From contig NC_081412.1 of the NCBI RefSeq assembly GCF_030272615.1, positions 543,266,335 to 543,330,334 of the forward strand: a stretch of 64,000 nt of DNA, given 5' to 3'. Made by a program: the position numbers and the translations under genes. Below are positions 22,268-34,400 of the stretch, piece by piece. The stretch is from Cryptomeria japonica. Taxonomy: Eukaryota; Streptophyta; Pinopsida; Cupressales; Cupressaceae. Position 1 is the first letter of the stretch; each line of letters opens with the position of its first letter. The notes beneath the pieces were generated by a model. That model was given only the letters and a program-made list of their open reading frames with translations. It made no database searches and was not told where the DNA came from.

Positions 22268-23961
22268 AATTGGGGCTTCATTGATTCATCTTGAAAAGAC
22301 ATTATTACGACGTCAAGAGGCAGATCTGAGGAGCAACATCTTTTGGAGGCGTCCTAGACCAGATCCGACCTCTCCATTGCATCCAGAAGGCCGTTTCCAT
22401 GAATTTTGGTTATAAAGTTGGCCTATTTTGGTGAGAAAATTTTTTTTCCCCAATTTTGCTATATTGTATGGATTTTCGGAATTTCTTATTATTTTTCAAA
22501 AAAAAAAATTTCATTTTCTGAATTATTTTAAAAAAAATAAAAATAAAATTGAAAAAAATTCGAAAAAATAAAAAAAAATTGAAAAAGCAAAAAAAAAATC
22601 AAAAAGTTGTTTTTTGGGGGGTCCGCAGACCCCCCCCCCCCCGCGACCTGTACAACAGGGCTGTGCACAGCGCCCGTACCTCCTACCTACGTGCTGCAAG
22701 TTCTGCAGACAGCTCCATACCTATCCACGCGTACCTGCTCGTCCTGTCTACTGTAGCGTTCCCCGTGCCAAGTCCCGTCGTCCGGTTGCTGCTACCATGA
22801 CTTCCCTGCTCCGCTCGCTGAAGGCTCGAATCCCGGTACCACCGCCGTTGCCCAAGTTCTCTGCCTCCCGAGCTCCCTCGGCCTCCGCTCCCGACTCCGC
22901 GCTGCCGCCGTCCGTGCACGCAGCCCTGCCTGCTCCCGCACCCACGCCTCTGCTCCGTTCCGGCAACGCCCGCGTCCTCCCTACAGACGCTAGCTGCGGC
23001 CTCCCTCACCACCACCAGCACGGCTCCCGCAGACTGAGACCCGCGCCAACGACCAGTCACAAAGATCGGAGGACCGCGCCCGCCACGTGGTAGGCAGCCA
23101 CTGGCCCATGGTACAAACCGTACTGCACAGTCGGATTTCTATACATTACCAAATCAGCGTACATAGTCATCTTTCCCCATACAGTACGGACTGTACAGTC
23201 ACCTGGCCACGTAATCTGTCCGTACGGTACGGACGTCCAATCAGCAGAGGGCGAAGTTTTTGCGACGGTCATACGGCCGCCAAATTTAATCCAATGAATT
23301 TATGACGTCAGCGCCACATCAGCAGGGTTTGAAAATTTTTGGACCCCCTCTCATTTGCATTTTTGATTTTGCAGTTCAACTTCAAAAGGCCATAACTTGC
23401 TCATTTTTGCTCCTTTTTTGGTGCAATTTTTTTTGAAATGGGCTAGAATTTCATGCTCTCCATAGTGGTGAAAGAATTTTTTGATTTTGATGCACGGATT
23501 TTTCAGAAAATACAGTTTTTAGTGACTGTCCCTGAGTAATCCTATTTTTTGCAACTTCAGAGGCTTCGTTTGGGGTCATCCGACCTCCTTTTTAGGTGCC
23601 GTTTTTTTTGAAAGTGCGTATTTTTTTGTCTACTTTCACATGATGCTATTAGATTGATGTCATTGTAAGTATAAATTGTACTTTCAGATCTTGGCCATTT
23701 TTGGCTCTCTTGGTACTTGTATATTTGTTTGAATCTCAGTTAGATTCATTGCACTATTGATTGTAGTCTCTTGTATCTCATTTGAGAAGTTGTAAAATTT
23801 GCATCATAAGTCCACTTTTTCTTGTTTTGCAAGTGGCTCATTGCAATCGCACTAAGTATAAAGTGCCAAAGTCATCACTTTTGGGGGGATACTTTGATTG
23901 ATTGAATTTGGGGGGTGTCTCTTGTGCTTTTGTGCTCTTGTGGTCCTTCCTTTTTGCTGCT
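22268..23961 (+). other. Leader of the Gag-protease element with a GC-rich block
   Basis: After an A-rich stretch (22495-22610) and a run of C near 22626-22642, the composition becomes strikingly GC-rich to about 23290, unlike everything around it. Around 23100-23250 there are repeated short palindromic GTACGG/CCGTAC words. Open frames exist here on both strands (for example 22614-23093), but their Pro/Ala/Arg-rich content looks like composition. It then returns to T-rich sequence before the Gag start. It could be a captured host segment or a packaging/structured leader; neither is shown. Confidence 0.6.
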
Positions 23962-25530
23962 ATGGGTTCTTCTAAGTTTCCTCTCTTAACTCCACATAAC
24001 TATGCTACTTGGAAAATTGATGCATGGAGTAAACTTATGGAAAAAGGACTCACTCATTACATTGATGGAATTATTGTTGCTCTAGCTGATCCTAAGGCTG
24101 ATCCAGTTGGTCACTTAGATTGGCTCACTAAAAATATCATGGCAATTGGTACCTTAAGAAAGTATGTATCAAAGGATCTCATTTTCCATATTGAGAAATG
24201 TACTCTAATCAAGGATGCTTGGAAAAAGTTTCAAGACTTGTATGGTCAAGTTGATGAGATTATGGGATATCAAATTGATAGTGATCTCACCATGTTAGAT
24301 CCCAAGAACTTTGATACTATACAAGATTATGTCACTAAGGCAAATGAGTTGAGGGTACAACTCAAAGATTGTGGCATTGATAAAAAGGATACTCAATTGA
24401 TATTCAACTTGATAGGGAAGCTTCCACAAGAATATGCAGCATTTGTTTCTAGTTTCCAAACTCATAGGATGACAATGGGTTCAAGCTACAAAATGCCTAC
24501 ATTTGATGCTTTCAATGAAATGTTGATGATGGAACAAACTAAGTTGATAAGCATGGGCATTCTTAAGGCTTCTTCTAAGTCTCAAGCATTAGTGGCAAAT
24601 CAAGGAAACAAAGGAAATCAAGGAAAGGACAACTCAAACAAGAAGAAATGGCAATCAAAGCCTAAAGAAAAAGCACCATCTTCTCCACAACAAGGAGATT
24701 CATCCTCTTCCAAGAGAGATAATTCACCAAAGAGGGAGAGACCTACTTGTGCTTATTGTAAAAAGATTGGTCATGAGGAACATTGTTGCCATACTAAGAA
24801 GATTGATGAACTCACACATATCATCAAAAAGCATAACATTGATTTGCCTAAAGTCTACAAGAAGGATGATTCATCAACTTCCATTTCCTCACATTCAAAA
24901 GGAAAAGGGCAAGTATTCATGGCTTCTACAAGTGGGAAGACTCACTCTTTTGGAACAAGAAAAGGAAAAGCTCTATGTGCTACAAAAAATCATACTTCAG
25001 AGAGATGGCTTCTAGATTCAGGGGCTTCTCATCATATGGCATCTTCACAATCTATGTTCTCTACATTTGAGCCTTGCACCATGCCACAGATTTTGATGGG
25101 CAATCATACATACATGGATGTGATTGGGAAAGGATCTATTGACATTGGAGATAACTCCTTCAATGATGTGTTGTGTGTACCCCACTTGACTAACAATCTC
25201 CTTTCTATCTATCAAATCACACATGGCGCAACTAAGAGAGTTGTGGAGTTCACACCTGACTCAATTTTCATTAGAGACATGGAGACTAGAGCTATCATTG
25301 CAACTGGGGTGGTTGATCATGCATCTCGGTTATACTCCTTTTCAGATTTTGTTGATGATGATGATTTCACATTTGATGATTCTACACATGATGATCACAC
25401 TTATTGTGATGGTTCAGACTTTGAGGAGAACTTTGGACACTTGAACATGGGGATTCTCACATGTAACCCAGTTCAGTGCAGCAAGATATACATTCTCTTC
25501 CAGCTTCAGATTCATGGGATGATTACATGA
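23962..25530 (+). CDS. Copia-type Gag-protease, 522 residues
   Basis: The ATG at 23962 (MGSSKFPLLTPHNYATWK) is chosen because it gives the standard copia Gag N-terminus. The frame is open further upstream only through a TTG. Residues 1-200 are the UBN2/retrotrans Gag region, with WKKFQDLYG and LRVQLKDCGI-type motifs. A basic Ser/Lys linker (205-262) and one CCHC knuckle follow (Cys263, Cys266, His271, Cys276). The aspartic protease is at 348-460, with WLLDSGASHHM (Asp352). Near residue 490 the frame reads FGHLNMGIL, which looks like the start of the GAG-pre-integrase motif, then diverges and stops. Gag would form the particle and protease would process it. The frame is uncorrupted, so this protein could still be made. 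Confidence 0.9.
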   Translation: MGSSKFPLLTPHNYATWKIDAWSKLMEKGLTHYIDGIIVALADPKADPVGHLDWLTKNIMAIGTLRKYVSKDLIFHIEKCTLIKDAWKKFQDLYGQVDEIMGYQIDSDLTMLDPKNFDTIQDYVTKANELRVQLKDCGIDKKDTQLIFNLIGKLPQEYAAFVSSFQTHRMTMGSSYKMPTFDAFNEMLMMEQTKLISMGILKASSKSQALVANQGNKGNQGKDNSNKKKWQSKPKEKAPSSPQQGDSSSSKRDNSPKRERPTCAYCKKIGHEEHCCHTKKIDELTHIIKKHNIDLPKVYKKDDSSTSISSHSKGKGQVFMASTSGKTHSFGTRKGKALCATKNHTSERWLLDSGASHHMASSQSMFSTFEPCTMPQILMGNHTYMDVIGKGSIDIGDNSFNDVLCVPHLTNNLLSIYQITHGATKRVVEFTPDSIFIRDMETRAIIATGVVDHASRLYSFSDFVDDDDFTFDDSTHDDHTYCDGSDFEENFGHLNMGILTCNPVQCSKIYILFQLQIHGMIT

Positions 25531-26150
25531 CAGATATTGCAGGTTTGTTTATGGAATCCTACATTGCAGATTTGGGAGACATCATTGATGACATTCATCT
25601 TCTCTTTGATGAAGATGATCCTTCTTCGATTGTTGCGAGGGCACACTCTGACCCTCTTGTTCATTCTCTACATGATCATTCTTTCGAGGTTGACATGATT
25701 GTGGATACTTATGTACAGTAGTTGGAGGAGGTCTCTTTATGCTTTGAGGAGACATATGAGTCTTTGGGACATGTTCTACATCCATCTCCACTAGATCTTG
25801 GAGTGCCTTTTTCAGCAGTGTGGCACAGTTTACCACCTTTGGAGGGGGTATCTTTCAGCATCGACATGGGGACACTTGAGCAGTTTTCAGAGATTCCTTT
25901 CATCATGAGTTTTCTTCATACATCTTCCCTTCATGATTGGGGAGACTTCATGGATACACCTTTGGTTTTGTTTCTTCCTAAGGGGAGGAATGTTGTTCGA
26001 CGTTCGTGGAGCAGTTTCTTCATACATCGAGCTTCTATCATTGCTGCAGATTCTTCATTGAGGGAGGATCACAGTTTGACTTCTCTTCTTCTCTCATATG
26101 GGGGGGACCTTTTCCTCACATGGCGTTTTGTTCCTCACATTCTTCTATGA
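25476..26150 (+). pseudogene. Unrecognised tail frame of the Gag-protease element
   Basis: This frame overlaps the end of Gag-protease in another register and runs about 225 codons, broken by one TAG at 25719-25721. It is rich in Asp, His, Ser, Leu and Phe (for example IADLGDIIDDIHLLFDEDD) with Trp and Phe near the end. It occupies the place where integrase and RT would be but shows none of their motifs. It may have been joined to Gag-protease by a frameshift. I do not recognise it, and it may simply be non-coding filler. Confidence 0.4.
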
Positions 26151-26359
26151 GAGTTCTCTTGTATAGCTTTCATCTCTCTTTTGGGGGAGGGTTTTTTTCC
26201 ATTGGGTTTTTCTCTCTTTCCCCACTTTGTGAGAGATTTCATTGCATTGGTTTGCATGCATTTGCATTTGTTCATGGGTACCTAACATGGCCTCGTAGCC
26301 GGGACCCATCTTGCATTGCTTAGTTGCATTGTAGACTTAAGTGCATTCCCCTAAGTTTC

Positions 26360-26372
26360 ACTTAAGGGGGGG
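26360..26372 (+). promoter_or_regulatory. Polypurine tract of the Gag-protease element
   Basis: AAGGGGGGG-type run directly before the 3' LTR, the plus-strand priming site of LTR elements. Confidence 0.85.
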
Positions 26373-26863
26373 TGTTGGTGTAAATAATTATTCATCATGG
26401 ATATTATTACACTTACTTAAGTTTACTTAGGATAATGCATTTCATAGTAGTTTGGATATGAGACACTTGGGTGTTTGTGCCACATTGGGATAGTGTGTGT
26501 AGGAGAAATTCCACCTTTTATGGTGTTGATCTTGTTATTACACTATCATATCCACTTATTGTGGAGTGATAATTCCACCTTCGGTGAGTGATCCACCTCA
26601 TGTAGAATATTATATTATTTCTCCTACCTACCCATACCTATTTCCTACCCACCCTTGTTTCTTATTGAGCCACATGTCATATTTGTGTGCTCATACATCC
26701 ATATGGCCTTGCCTATATAAGCAAGCCTCTATTCATTGTATTAGTGATAATCCAATTGATTGTTGATCATTTTCTATTGATGAGAATACAGTTTATTCTT
26801 GTCCTATATTGTGTCTCTATCTTGTACATTTCATTGACCTCTTGATCTTGGCAAAATCCAACA
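26373..26863 (+). repeat. 3' LTR of the Gag-protease element
   Basis: Same length and ends as 21765-22255, about 8 substitutions by eye, TATATAA at 26714-26720. Followed by the TTTAC duplication. Confidence 0.95.
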
Positions 26864-28940
26864 TTTACACACCTTAATAAAATGGAGAAGTTGAAAGGGA
26901 AAATAATATAGTGGTAAAAATAGATCAAACAATTCTTATTAGGGAGATGAAGTTGCTACAATAGTGTACATTCTCAATCAAAATTCGACTATTTCACTTG
27001 ATGGGACTCCTTATGAAGCCTAGTATGAGGAAAACCCCAATGTTAATCATTTCAAAGTTTTTGGTTGTTTAGCCTATGTTCATATACTTGATCAGAAGAG
27101 AGAAAAGTTAGATCCAAAAAAAGAATCATTCATTTTGTTAGAAACAATGAAGAAACTAAGACTTATAGATCATGTAATCCTCTCACTAATAGGCTTATAG
27201 TGTCAAGAGTTGTGATTTTTGATGAAAGGGGATTTTATGGTCATCAAAAAGGCCATGTTGAGAAGCCAAAATATGTTTTGAATGAAGCTATCATTGATGA
27301 TATTGGTCATGGGAAATTTACTAATGTTTCTATTTTAAGTGCTCTACAAATCAATCAATCAACCTCTCATCTAGTTCTTCAATTGAAAGTGCAAGTCCAA
27401 CTTCAACTCCAAGTTTTACAAGGAACGTAAGAAGATTGAGTGATATTTATCAAAGGAGTGCAAACTAAGCACATGAAGAAAATTCAGTAGGTGGGAAGGT
27501 TAATTTTTCTTTATTTACAAAGGTTGAAACATCATGTTTTGAAGATGCATGTACTAATAAGGTTTTGATACAAACTACATAAGAATAGATATATTCCATT
27601 CATAGGAATGACACTTGGGAGATTACTGCTTCCACATGAAAAGAAGAAGATTGACATCAAATGGCTCTACAAGATTAAGTATAAGAGTAATGGGAGTGTT
27701 GAAAGGCTTAAAGAGAGACTAGTTGCTAAAAGCTTCATAGAGAAGTATGGCTTTGATTATAAAGAGACATTTTCACTAGTAGCAAGACAAGAGACTATTA
27801 AAATGATGATCTCATTAGTAGATCAAAATAATCGAAGTCCATCATATGGACATGAAAAGTGCCTTCTTGAATGGGTTCTTAGAAGGGGAGGTATATGTGG
27901 AATAGCTAGAAGGCTTTGTATGGCCTCAAGAAAGGACCAAGAGTGATAATCTAGGATTGATGGATCCTTTTTGAAGAATGGATTTCAGAGAAGTGAGAGT
28001 GAACCTACCCTTTACTACAAACAAGAAGGTAATGATATTATTATTATTATAATTTTTTATGTTGATGATTTGTTGTATGTGGGTAGCAATTCTAAAATGA
28101 AGGATGAGTTCAAAATTGTTATGATGAGTGAATTTGAGATGAAATTTCTAGGTCTCGTGAAATATTTTCTAGGAATGCATTTATATCAAAGTAAGGATGA
28201 AATTTTCATTTGTCAAACAAAGCAAGCAAGACATATGTTGAATAAATTTGATATCGTTGATTGCAACCCATCCTCCACTCTAAGTGATTATTGAGTTGTG
28301 TTGTGTAGAGATGATGATGTTGTAATTGTTGATGAGAGAACTTATACAAGTATTGTTGGGAGTTTGAATTTTCTAGCCCATAGAAGGCTTGATATTGCAT
28401 ATTCAATTTTACTTGTTTCAAGGTACATGATAGATCCATGAGAAATGCACATGAAGGTAGCCAAGAAAATTTTGAGATATGTGAAAGGCACTCTAAATTT
28501 TTTTGTTCATTACTACTCTTCTAAAAGCTTCATTCGTGTTAGTTGACTAATTCAAATTAGGGAGGTAGTTTGGATGAATGCAGGTCTACATCTAAAAATT
28601 GTTTCTCTTTCAGTTCTAGTTTGATTACTCAGAGCTTTAAAAAGAAAAGCATTGTTACCTTTCCATTCGTAGAAGCAGAGTATGTTGTAGTCACCTCAAT
28701 AAATACACAAGCTTTTTGTCTTAAAATTTTTTAGAAGAAAATAGAGAGAAGTAAATTCAATCTATAATGATTTTTGTGACAACATGAGTGCCATGAAATT
28801 AGCAAAGAATCTGGTTCATCATAGTAGGACAAGACATTTTGATCTAAAGTATTATTTCATCAAAGATCTGGTGTAAAAGAAGGAAATAGAATTGAAACAC
28901 ATTAGTACACAAGACCAACTAGCAAATTGAAGTAGTTTAT
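26864..28940 (+). pseudogene. Decayed copia element: integrase end, RT and RNase H
   Basis: This continues the integrase interrupted at 21764. Motifs in order are VNHFKVFGCLAYVH (27043), VIFDERGFYGHQKGHVEKPK (27209), the RT start with WLYKIKYKSNGSVERLKERLVAK (27661), YGFDYKETFSLVARQETIK, then FYVDDLLYVGS with intact YVDD (28058-28069), EFEMKFLGLVKYFLGMHLYQ, and RNase H remnants (NPVHHSRT-like at 28806). Many stops and frameshifts, including loss of the RT fingers near 27850, make it dead. Gene order and wording match the reverse-strand element 30914-35992, so both are one family. No 3' LTR could be found; similarity ends near 28935. Confidence 0.85.
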
Positions 28941-30297
28941 TTTTGTTTTAGTTTAGTTTAGAAGCTTTGTTTTTACCCCCAACAAATAATGCATGATTGA
29001 ATTCAATGCATGATATTCTTCTTACACAGGCTACGCACTCTATTTGTTCAGCTTCTTTGTTATTTGTGTTCATGTTGCAATAAAAACTGTTGTAAATTAG
29101 AATACTGTTCCACAGCAAAAACATGGTACTATGTTTTCTCTCAATTTTGTGTATGGTTTCTTTTTATCATGTCTATTGACTTTTTATAAGGGCTGGAAAT
29201 GATTCATCTATGTTCTTGTTATTATTTCTTTTTTTTGTCATGATTATTTGAGTCTATTCGTTGGCTAAAATGAATAGGTGTTCAGATTTGATTCTACATC
29301 GACTAACACATGTTTCAACCGCATCTTTCGATTTAGTGAACCAATTTTAAACATAATATTATAGACAAAATTAAAGAAGCTTTGTACGCATGAATTTTGT
29401 AGGTTTATTCCTAGGGTGAAATTAGATTTAGCTTTTCATGATAAAGAGAAATTTAATGTGAAAAATACTTACTCTATCAATACTGAAATTAGCCTAGAAT
29501 AATATCCTAAGAATATTAACATCAAGAATGCGTAGTTGTGCATGTTTATTCATATAATTTTGATGGACGTGATAATTATAGTTTTAACTAACTATCCAAA
29601 TTTGTGGTTACGACAGAATTAATCCACCTTAATTTAGAACATAAATCATTTAAGTTTAACCATGAAAGCAGAATTAATCCACATATGTCTACAAAACCAG
29701 TAGGTCGTATCTACCTTGTTGAAATGAGAATTAAAGGGGAAGTGGAAGTCTCATATGACCCTAGTTACCAGAAACGCGACATGAGACTTCTGTTTCGCGT
29801 TTCGACGGTAAAAATGGGTTTCTAGTTGGGGATGGCTATTTCAGCAGTGATTTTCGTTTTTCTAGCAGTTGTTAAAATTTAAATAAAAACTTAAGATATT
29901 TTTATCTTTTCTCTAATTTGGAGGTGGAGTTTACATTAGTTTATAAATGCCAATAAAGTCTAAGCTGAGGTTTACATTAATTTGTAATTTTTGTAAGCCC
30001 AGTTAAGTATCACACAAATTTATTTTTGTCCTCCTAATTTTATTATACTTATTGTGTGAAATGTTTTATATAAATTATTTTAAAATGAAAGAATGAAATG
30101 GAAGAATGATTAAATTTTTTATAGAGATATATGTTTTATAATTTAAAAAAAAAAAATTAATTGTCTATATATATCCATTTCTTATATGCAACCTTTTAAA
30201 CTTCCGTTTCTTGTTGCCATTGCAGTTGTGTTTCTCGTTTCTCGTTTCTGATAATAGTCATATCTCTTTCTTTTTGGTTGCGGGATGTTCTTCTTGT
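28941..30297. other. Spacer, presumably 3' flank of the GLR pseudogene
   Basis: AT-rich with no convincing frame. The open stretch 29604-29825 has no recognised motif. A short imperfect inverted repeat (GTCTCATATG ... CATGAGAC) lies at about 29747-29790. Confidence 0.4.
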
Positions 30298-30606
30298 CTA
30301 TGTCCACAATCGAGTGGAGATGGATTTTACTTGAGATGAATTCTTATTTTTCTGCAGAAATCGGTAATGGAGACGACACAAATAGTAGACGAGGGTGAGA
30401 AATGATACGCATCCTGTTAGAACAAATATATCCCAAAAGACTTTGAGGCTCAATCTGTTTGATTCCAGTCCACTGGATTGCACGATGCATTTGCTTTCAT
30501 TTGAATTGAACCACTTCTCTCTAATTTGTTCCATATCTTTGCTTTCTGAAAGATTTAATATAGCCTTGGAAATATCTGAAACCAACGGAGACCCCTTCGG
30601 GAACAC
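30298..30606 (-). pseudogene. GLR: GLR exon 5: end of S2 and fourth membrane segment
   Basis: It opens VFPKGSPLVSDISKAILNLSE and continues with MEQIREKWF, the standard GLR S2 end. Then comes the hydrophobic segment VFWDIFVLTGCVSFLTLVYYL (M4) and a short basic tail to a TAG stop at 30298. The splice acceptor TATGCAG lies just before VFPKG. Intron 4 is 30607-30684 and joins in phase 0 to TGAFAF of exon 4. This exon itself has no lesion. Confidence 0.92.
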
Positions 30607-30684
30607 CTGCATATAAAATTTTAATTAATTATACAGTTTACAAATTACACGAGTCTGAGATTACAGGCAAATTTAAAGACTTAC

Positions 30685-30908
30685 AAATGCGAAAGCTCCT
30701 GTTTTGTACGTGGGACCAAGTTTGACATAGTCATGGCATGCTGTTGACAAAAATAAATTTTGAACAACAGATTGCTCATCAAATATGGCGGCCACCCCTT
30801 CATTATTGGGTCCCTTCTTTAGTGTAACGGTGTACTCCAGACAGATGAATATGTGTGAAGAACGCTTTTACTCACACCAAGCGGTTGTTCCAAATACTTG
30901 CCTATGAA
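30685..30908 (-). pseudogene. GLR: GLR exon 4, second part (S2 domain)
   Basis: Reading down from 30908: SFIGKYLEQPLGVSKSVLHT, then after a one-base frameshift near 30840, EYTVTLKKGPNNEGVAAIFDE, LFLSTACHDYVKLGPTYKTG and AFAF before a GTAAGT donor. These match the S2 lobe of plant GLRs (…GGIAAAFDE…, …TGAFAFVFPKG…). The exon was split from 35998-36165 by the copia element 30914-35992. The duplicated target is GGATC here and GGGTC on the other side. Confidence 0.9.
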
Positions 30909-30913
30909 GGATC

Positions 30914-31403
30914 TCTAGAATTTTGAATCTGGCCTATCCTTTCTGAATCAATTGATTAGCAAACAATAATAGCAAAAAGAATAAATTGCAAAAAAAAATC
31001 ACAATTCAGAATAAAAAATAAAATGCCTTGTTTTTTGGAATTGCACACACCAATTTCTTTATTGAATCTTAATTAAAAAATTACATAGAGACTGTATATA
31101 TAAAGAATTTGCAGCCTAAAAGAATTAATAATAACTGCAGTTCTAAATATATTCCTAGCATTGCATGGAAAGCTACTAAGGCTCTCAAAATAAAAAAAGC
31201 AAACTACTCCCTAAATTAAGAATACAATAAGTGCATGCACATCATGCTTTATTTACTAAAAACAAACTCATGCAAAAAACAAAACTAAAAATAGTCCTAA
31301 GGATTAATGCACGTTGGAGTACATGTTTTATTTGCATGAATAAACAAAAAACTATTAACTAAATTAATCTAGCTGCATGCTACAGCAACATCAGTTATCA
31401 ACA
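30914..31403 (-). repeat. 3' LTR of the exon-4 copia element
   Basis: About 94 percent identical by eye to 35505-35992. A TATATATA stretch near 31095 is a possible TATA box in both copies. Confidence 0.92.
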
Positions 31404-31441
31404 TACTCCCCCTTGATGCTGAGAGGGCTCCCAATCTTATC

Positions 31442-34400
31442 TCATAGTGCTATAAACTGAGCTTTCGCAACCGCTTTGGTGAATATATCTGCTAGCTGAT
31501 CTTGGGTGTTGATGTGCTTGAATTCGACATCCTTCTTCTGCACCAAATCTTGTATGAAGTGATATTTTAAATCAAAATGCTTTGTTCTGCTATGATGAAC
31601 CGGATTCTTAGCTAACTTGATGGCACTCACATTGTCACAATAAATTAATGTAGGCTGAATTTGTTTTTCTCCAATTTCTTTCAAAACTTTTCTGAGCCAA
31701 AGAGCCTGTGTACTTAATGAGGTAATTGCAACATACTCTGCTTCTGTAGATGAGAGGGCAACAATACTTTTCTTTTTTGAGCTCTAAGTAATCAAACCAG
31801 AACCAAAAGAAAAATAATTTTCAGATGTAGATTTACGATCATCCATACTACCTCCCCAATCTGAATCACTAAAGCCTACAAGATTGAACTTTTCAGAAGA
31901 GTAGTAATGAATACCAAAACTTAAATTCCCTTTCACATACCTCAAAATCCTCTTGGCTACCTTCATATGTATTTCAGATGGATTTGTCATATACCTTGAA
32001 ACAAGTGAAACTGAATAGGCAATATCAAGCCTTGTGTGGATTAGAAACATCAAGCTCCCCACAATACTTCTGTAAGTTGTCTCATCAACTAAATCAGCAC
32101 CATCATCTCTACATAACAAAACTCCATGAGCACTTGGAGTGGAGGCAGGGTTACAATCAGTCATATTAAATTTTTTCAACATATCTTGTGCATACTTTGT
32201 TTAACAAATGAAAATCTCATCCTTACTTTGATAAACCTTCATTCCTAAAAAATATTTCATCAGACCAAGATCTTTCATCTCAAATTCTTTCATCATAGTA
32301 GCTTTGAATTCATCTTTCATCTTAGAACTACTACCCATATACAAAAGATCATCAACATACAAACTTATGATGAGAATATCAGTACCTTCTTGTTACAAGG
32401 GTAGGATCACTCTTGCTTCTCTGGAAGCCATTTTCCTGAAAGTATCCATCAATCCTGGCATACCACGCTCTTGGTTCTTGCTTGAGGCCATACAAAGCCT
32501 TTTTCAAACTATGGACATGATTCTCTTTTCCTTCCACTTTAAAACCTTGTGGCTACTCCACATATACTTCCTCTTCTAAGTACCCATTCAAAAATGCACT
32601 TTTCACGTCCATATGATGTATGCTCCACTTCTTCTGAGCTGCTAATGAAATCAACATTCTTATGGTCTCTTGTCTTGCTACTGGGGAAAATTCTCTTCAT
32701 AATCAATTCCATACTTTTGTGTGAAGCCTTTAGCAACTAATCTCGCTTTGTGTCTTTCAACACTCCCATCACTATTAAACTTGGTCTTGTAGACCCATTT
32801 GGTGCCAATCCTTTTTTAGGTCATGTGGAAGTTCTGTTAACTCCCAAGTGTCATTTCTGTGAATAGAATCTATCTCTTCTTCCATGGATTTCACCCAAAC
32901 CTCATTAGTACATGCATCTTCAAAACATGATGGTTCAAAATTAGCCTTAGCTAATAAAGCAAAATTCACTATCTCACCTATTGGGTTTTCTTCATGTACT
33001 TGATTTCCACTCCTCTAGTAGATATCACTCAATTTCCTTACCTTCCTTCTAGAACTTGGAGAAGAAGTTGGACTTGAACTTGGTACTGAAGAACTTGATG
33101 AAGGGCTGTTTGGTGTTGTTAAACCACTAGATACAGAAACATTAGTTGGCTTCTCATGATCAATATCGATAATTATATCATCATTCAAAACAGATTTTGG
33201 CTTCTCAACATGGACTTTTTGATGACCATAAACTCCCCCTTCATCAAAAATCACATCTCTTGAGACAATAAGCTTGGTAGTGAGGGAATTATACAATCTA
33301 TAACCCTTGCTTTTCTCACTATACCTAATAAAAATACATGACTCACTCTTTGCATCTAACTTCTGTCTATTCTGATCAGGTACATGCACATAATCCATAT
33401 AACCAAAAACTTTGAAATGATTAACATTAGGCCTTTTACCATACCAAGCTTCATAAGGAGTCATCTTTTCTAGTGCACTGGTGGGGCTATGGTTGACGAT
33501 GTATACCATTGTAGCAATTGCATCTCCCCAATAAGAATTGCTCAATCCCTTGGTTTGTAACATGCACCTTGCCATTTCAACCACAGTACAATTCTTTCTT
33601 TCAGCTACCCCATTTTGTTGAGGTGTGTATACAGTAGTAAGTTGCCTCTTGATGCCATTAAAATCACAATAACTTTGGAAAGCCTTTGAGCAAAACTCTC
33701 CTCCAAGATTAGTCCTTAAACATCTGATCTTGCACCCTTTCTCATTTTCCACAAGGGCTTTAAACTTCTTGAATGTATCCAAGGCTTCATCTTTGGCCTT
33801 CAAAAAATATACCCAACAATTTCGTGAGTAATTATCAATAAAAGTGATGAAATATGATGACTTACCCAAACTCTTAGTTTGCATAGGACCACATATATCT
33901 GAATGAACAAGTTGAAGTGGGTGATGAGCCCTCCATGCATTGCCCTTTGGAAACTTTTCTCTTGCATGCTTTCCTTTAGCACAACCTTCACAAACCTCCT
34001 TATGTTCCTCAACCTTGGGCAAACCAGAAACTAGTGCATGCGAGGTTAGAAACTTCAAACTGTGAAAATTTAAATGCCCATACCTTAGATGCCATAACCA
34101 ACTTGAATCCTCATAAGCCATATTTGCCAAACTGTTGTTATGTTCACCAAACCTCAAAGGGAACATCCTATTTCTTGTCATAGGAACAACAGTGATCACC
34201 TTATTACCCGTATTCTTATCATAGATAGTACATGTCTTATTCTCAAAGACTACTTTATAATTTTTCTTACATAGTTGCTCAACACTTAACAAATTGTGCT
34301 TCAATTGTGGAGTATAATAAATATCATGAATACTCTTTATACCTTCTTTTGTTTGAACCTCCCTAGCTCCTTTGGCAGCAACCTCCAATGATTTATCATC

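Larger units (their letters stand above)
21765..26863 (+). mobile_element. Young non-autonomous copia-type LTR retrotransposon (Gag-protease only)
   Basis: Two 491-bp LTRs (21765-22255, 26373-26863) begin TGTTGG and end CCAACA. They differ at about 8 positions by eye, so the insertion is fairly recent. The target-site duplication is TTTAC (21760-21764 and 26864-26868). A primer binding site abuts the 5' LTR and a polypurine tract precedes the 3' LTR. Inside are a long GC-rich leader, a Gag-protease frame and an unrecognised tail. No integrase, reverse transcriptase or RNase H is present, so it must depend on enzymes from another element. It resembles the Gag-only terminal-repeat class described in plants (TR-GAG), here with protease. 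It is nested inside an older copia integrase. Confidence 0.92.

Noticed and set aside
22614-23093. 159-codon Pro/Ala/Arg-rich frame and its reverse-strand partner
   Set aside because: Frames are open on both strands because the block is GC-rich; no motif was recognised.
29604-29825. 73-codon forward frame 3' of GLR
   Set aside because: No motif, no splice or family support; treated as spacer.
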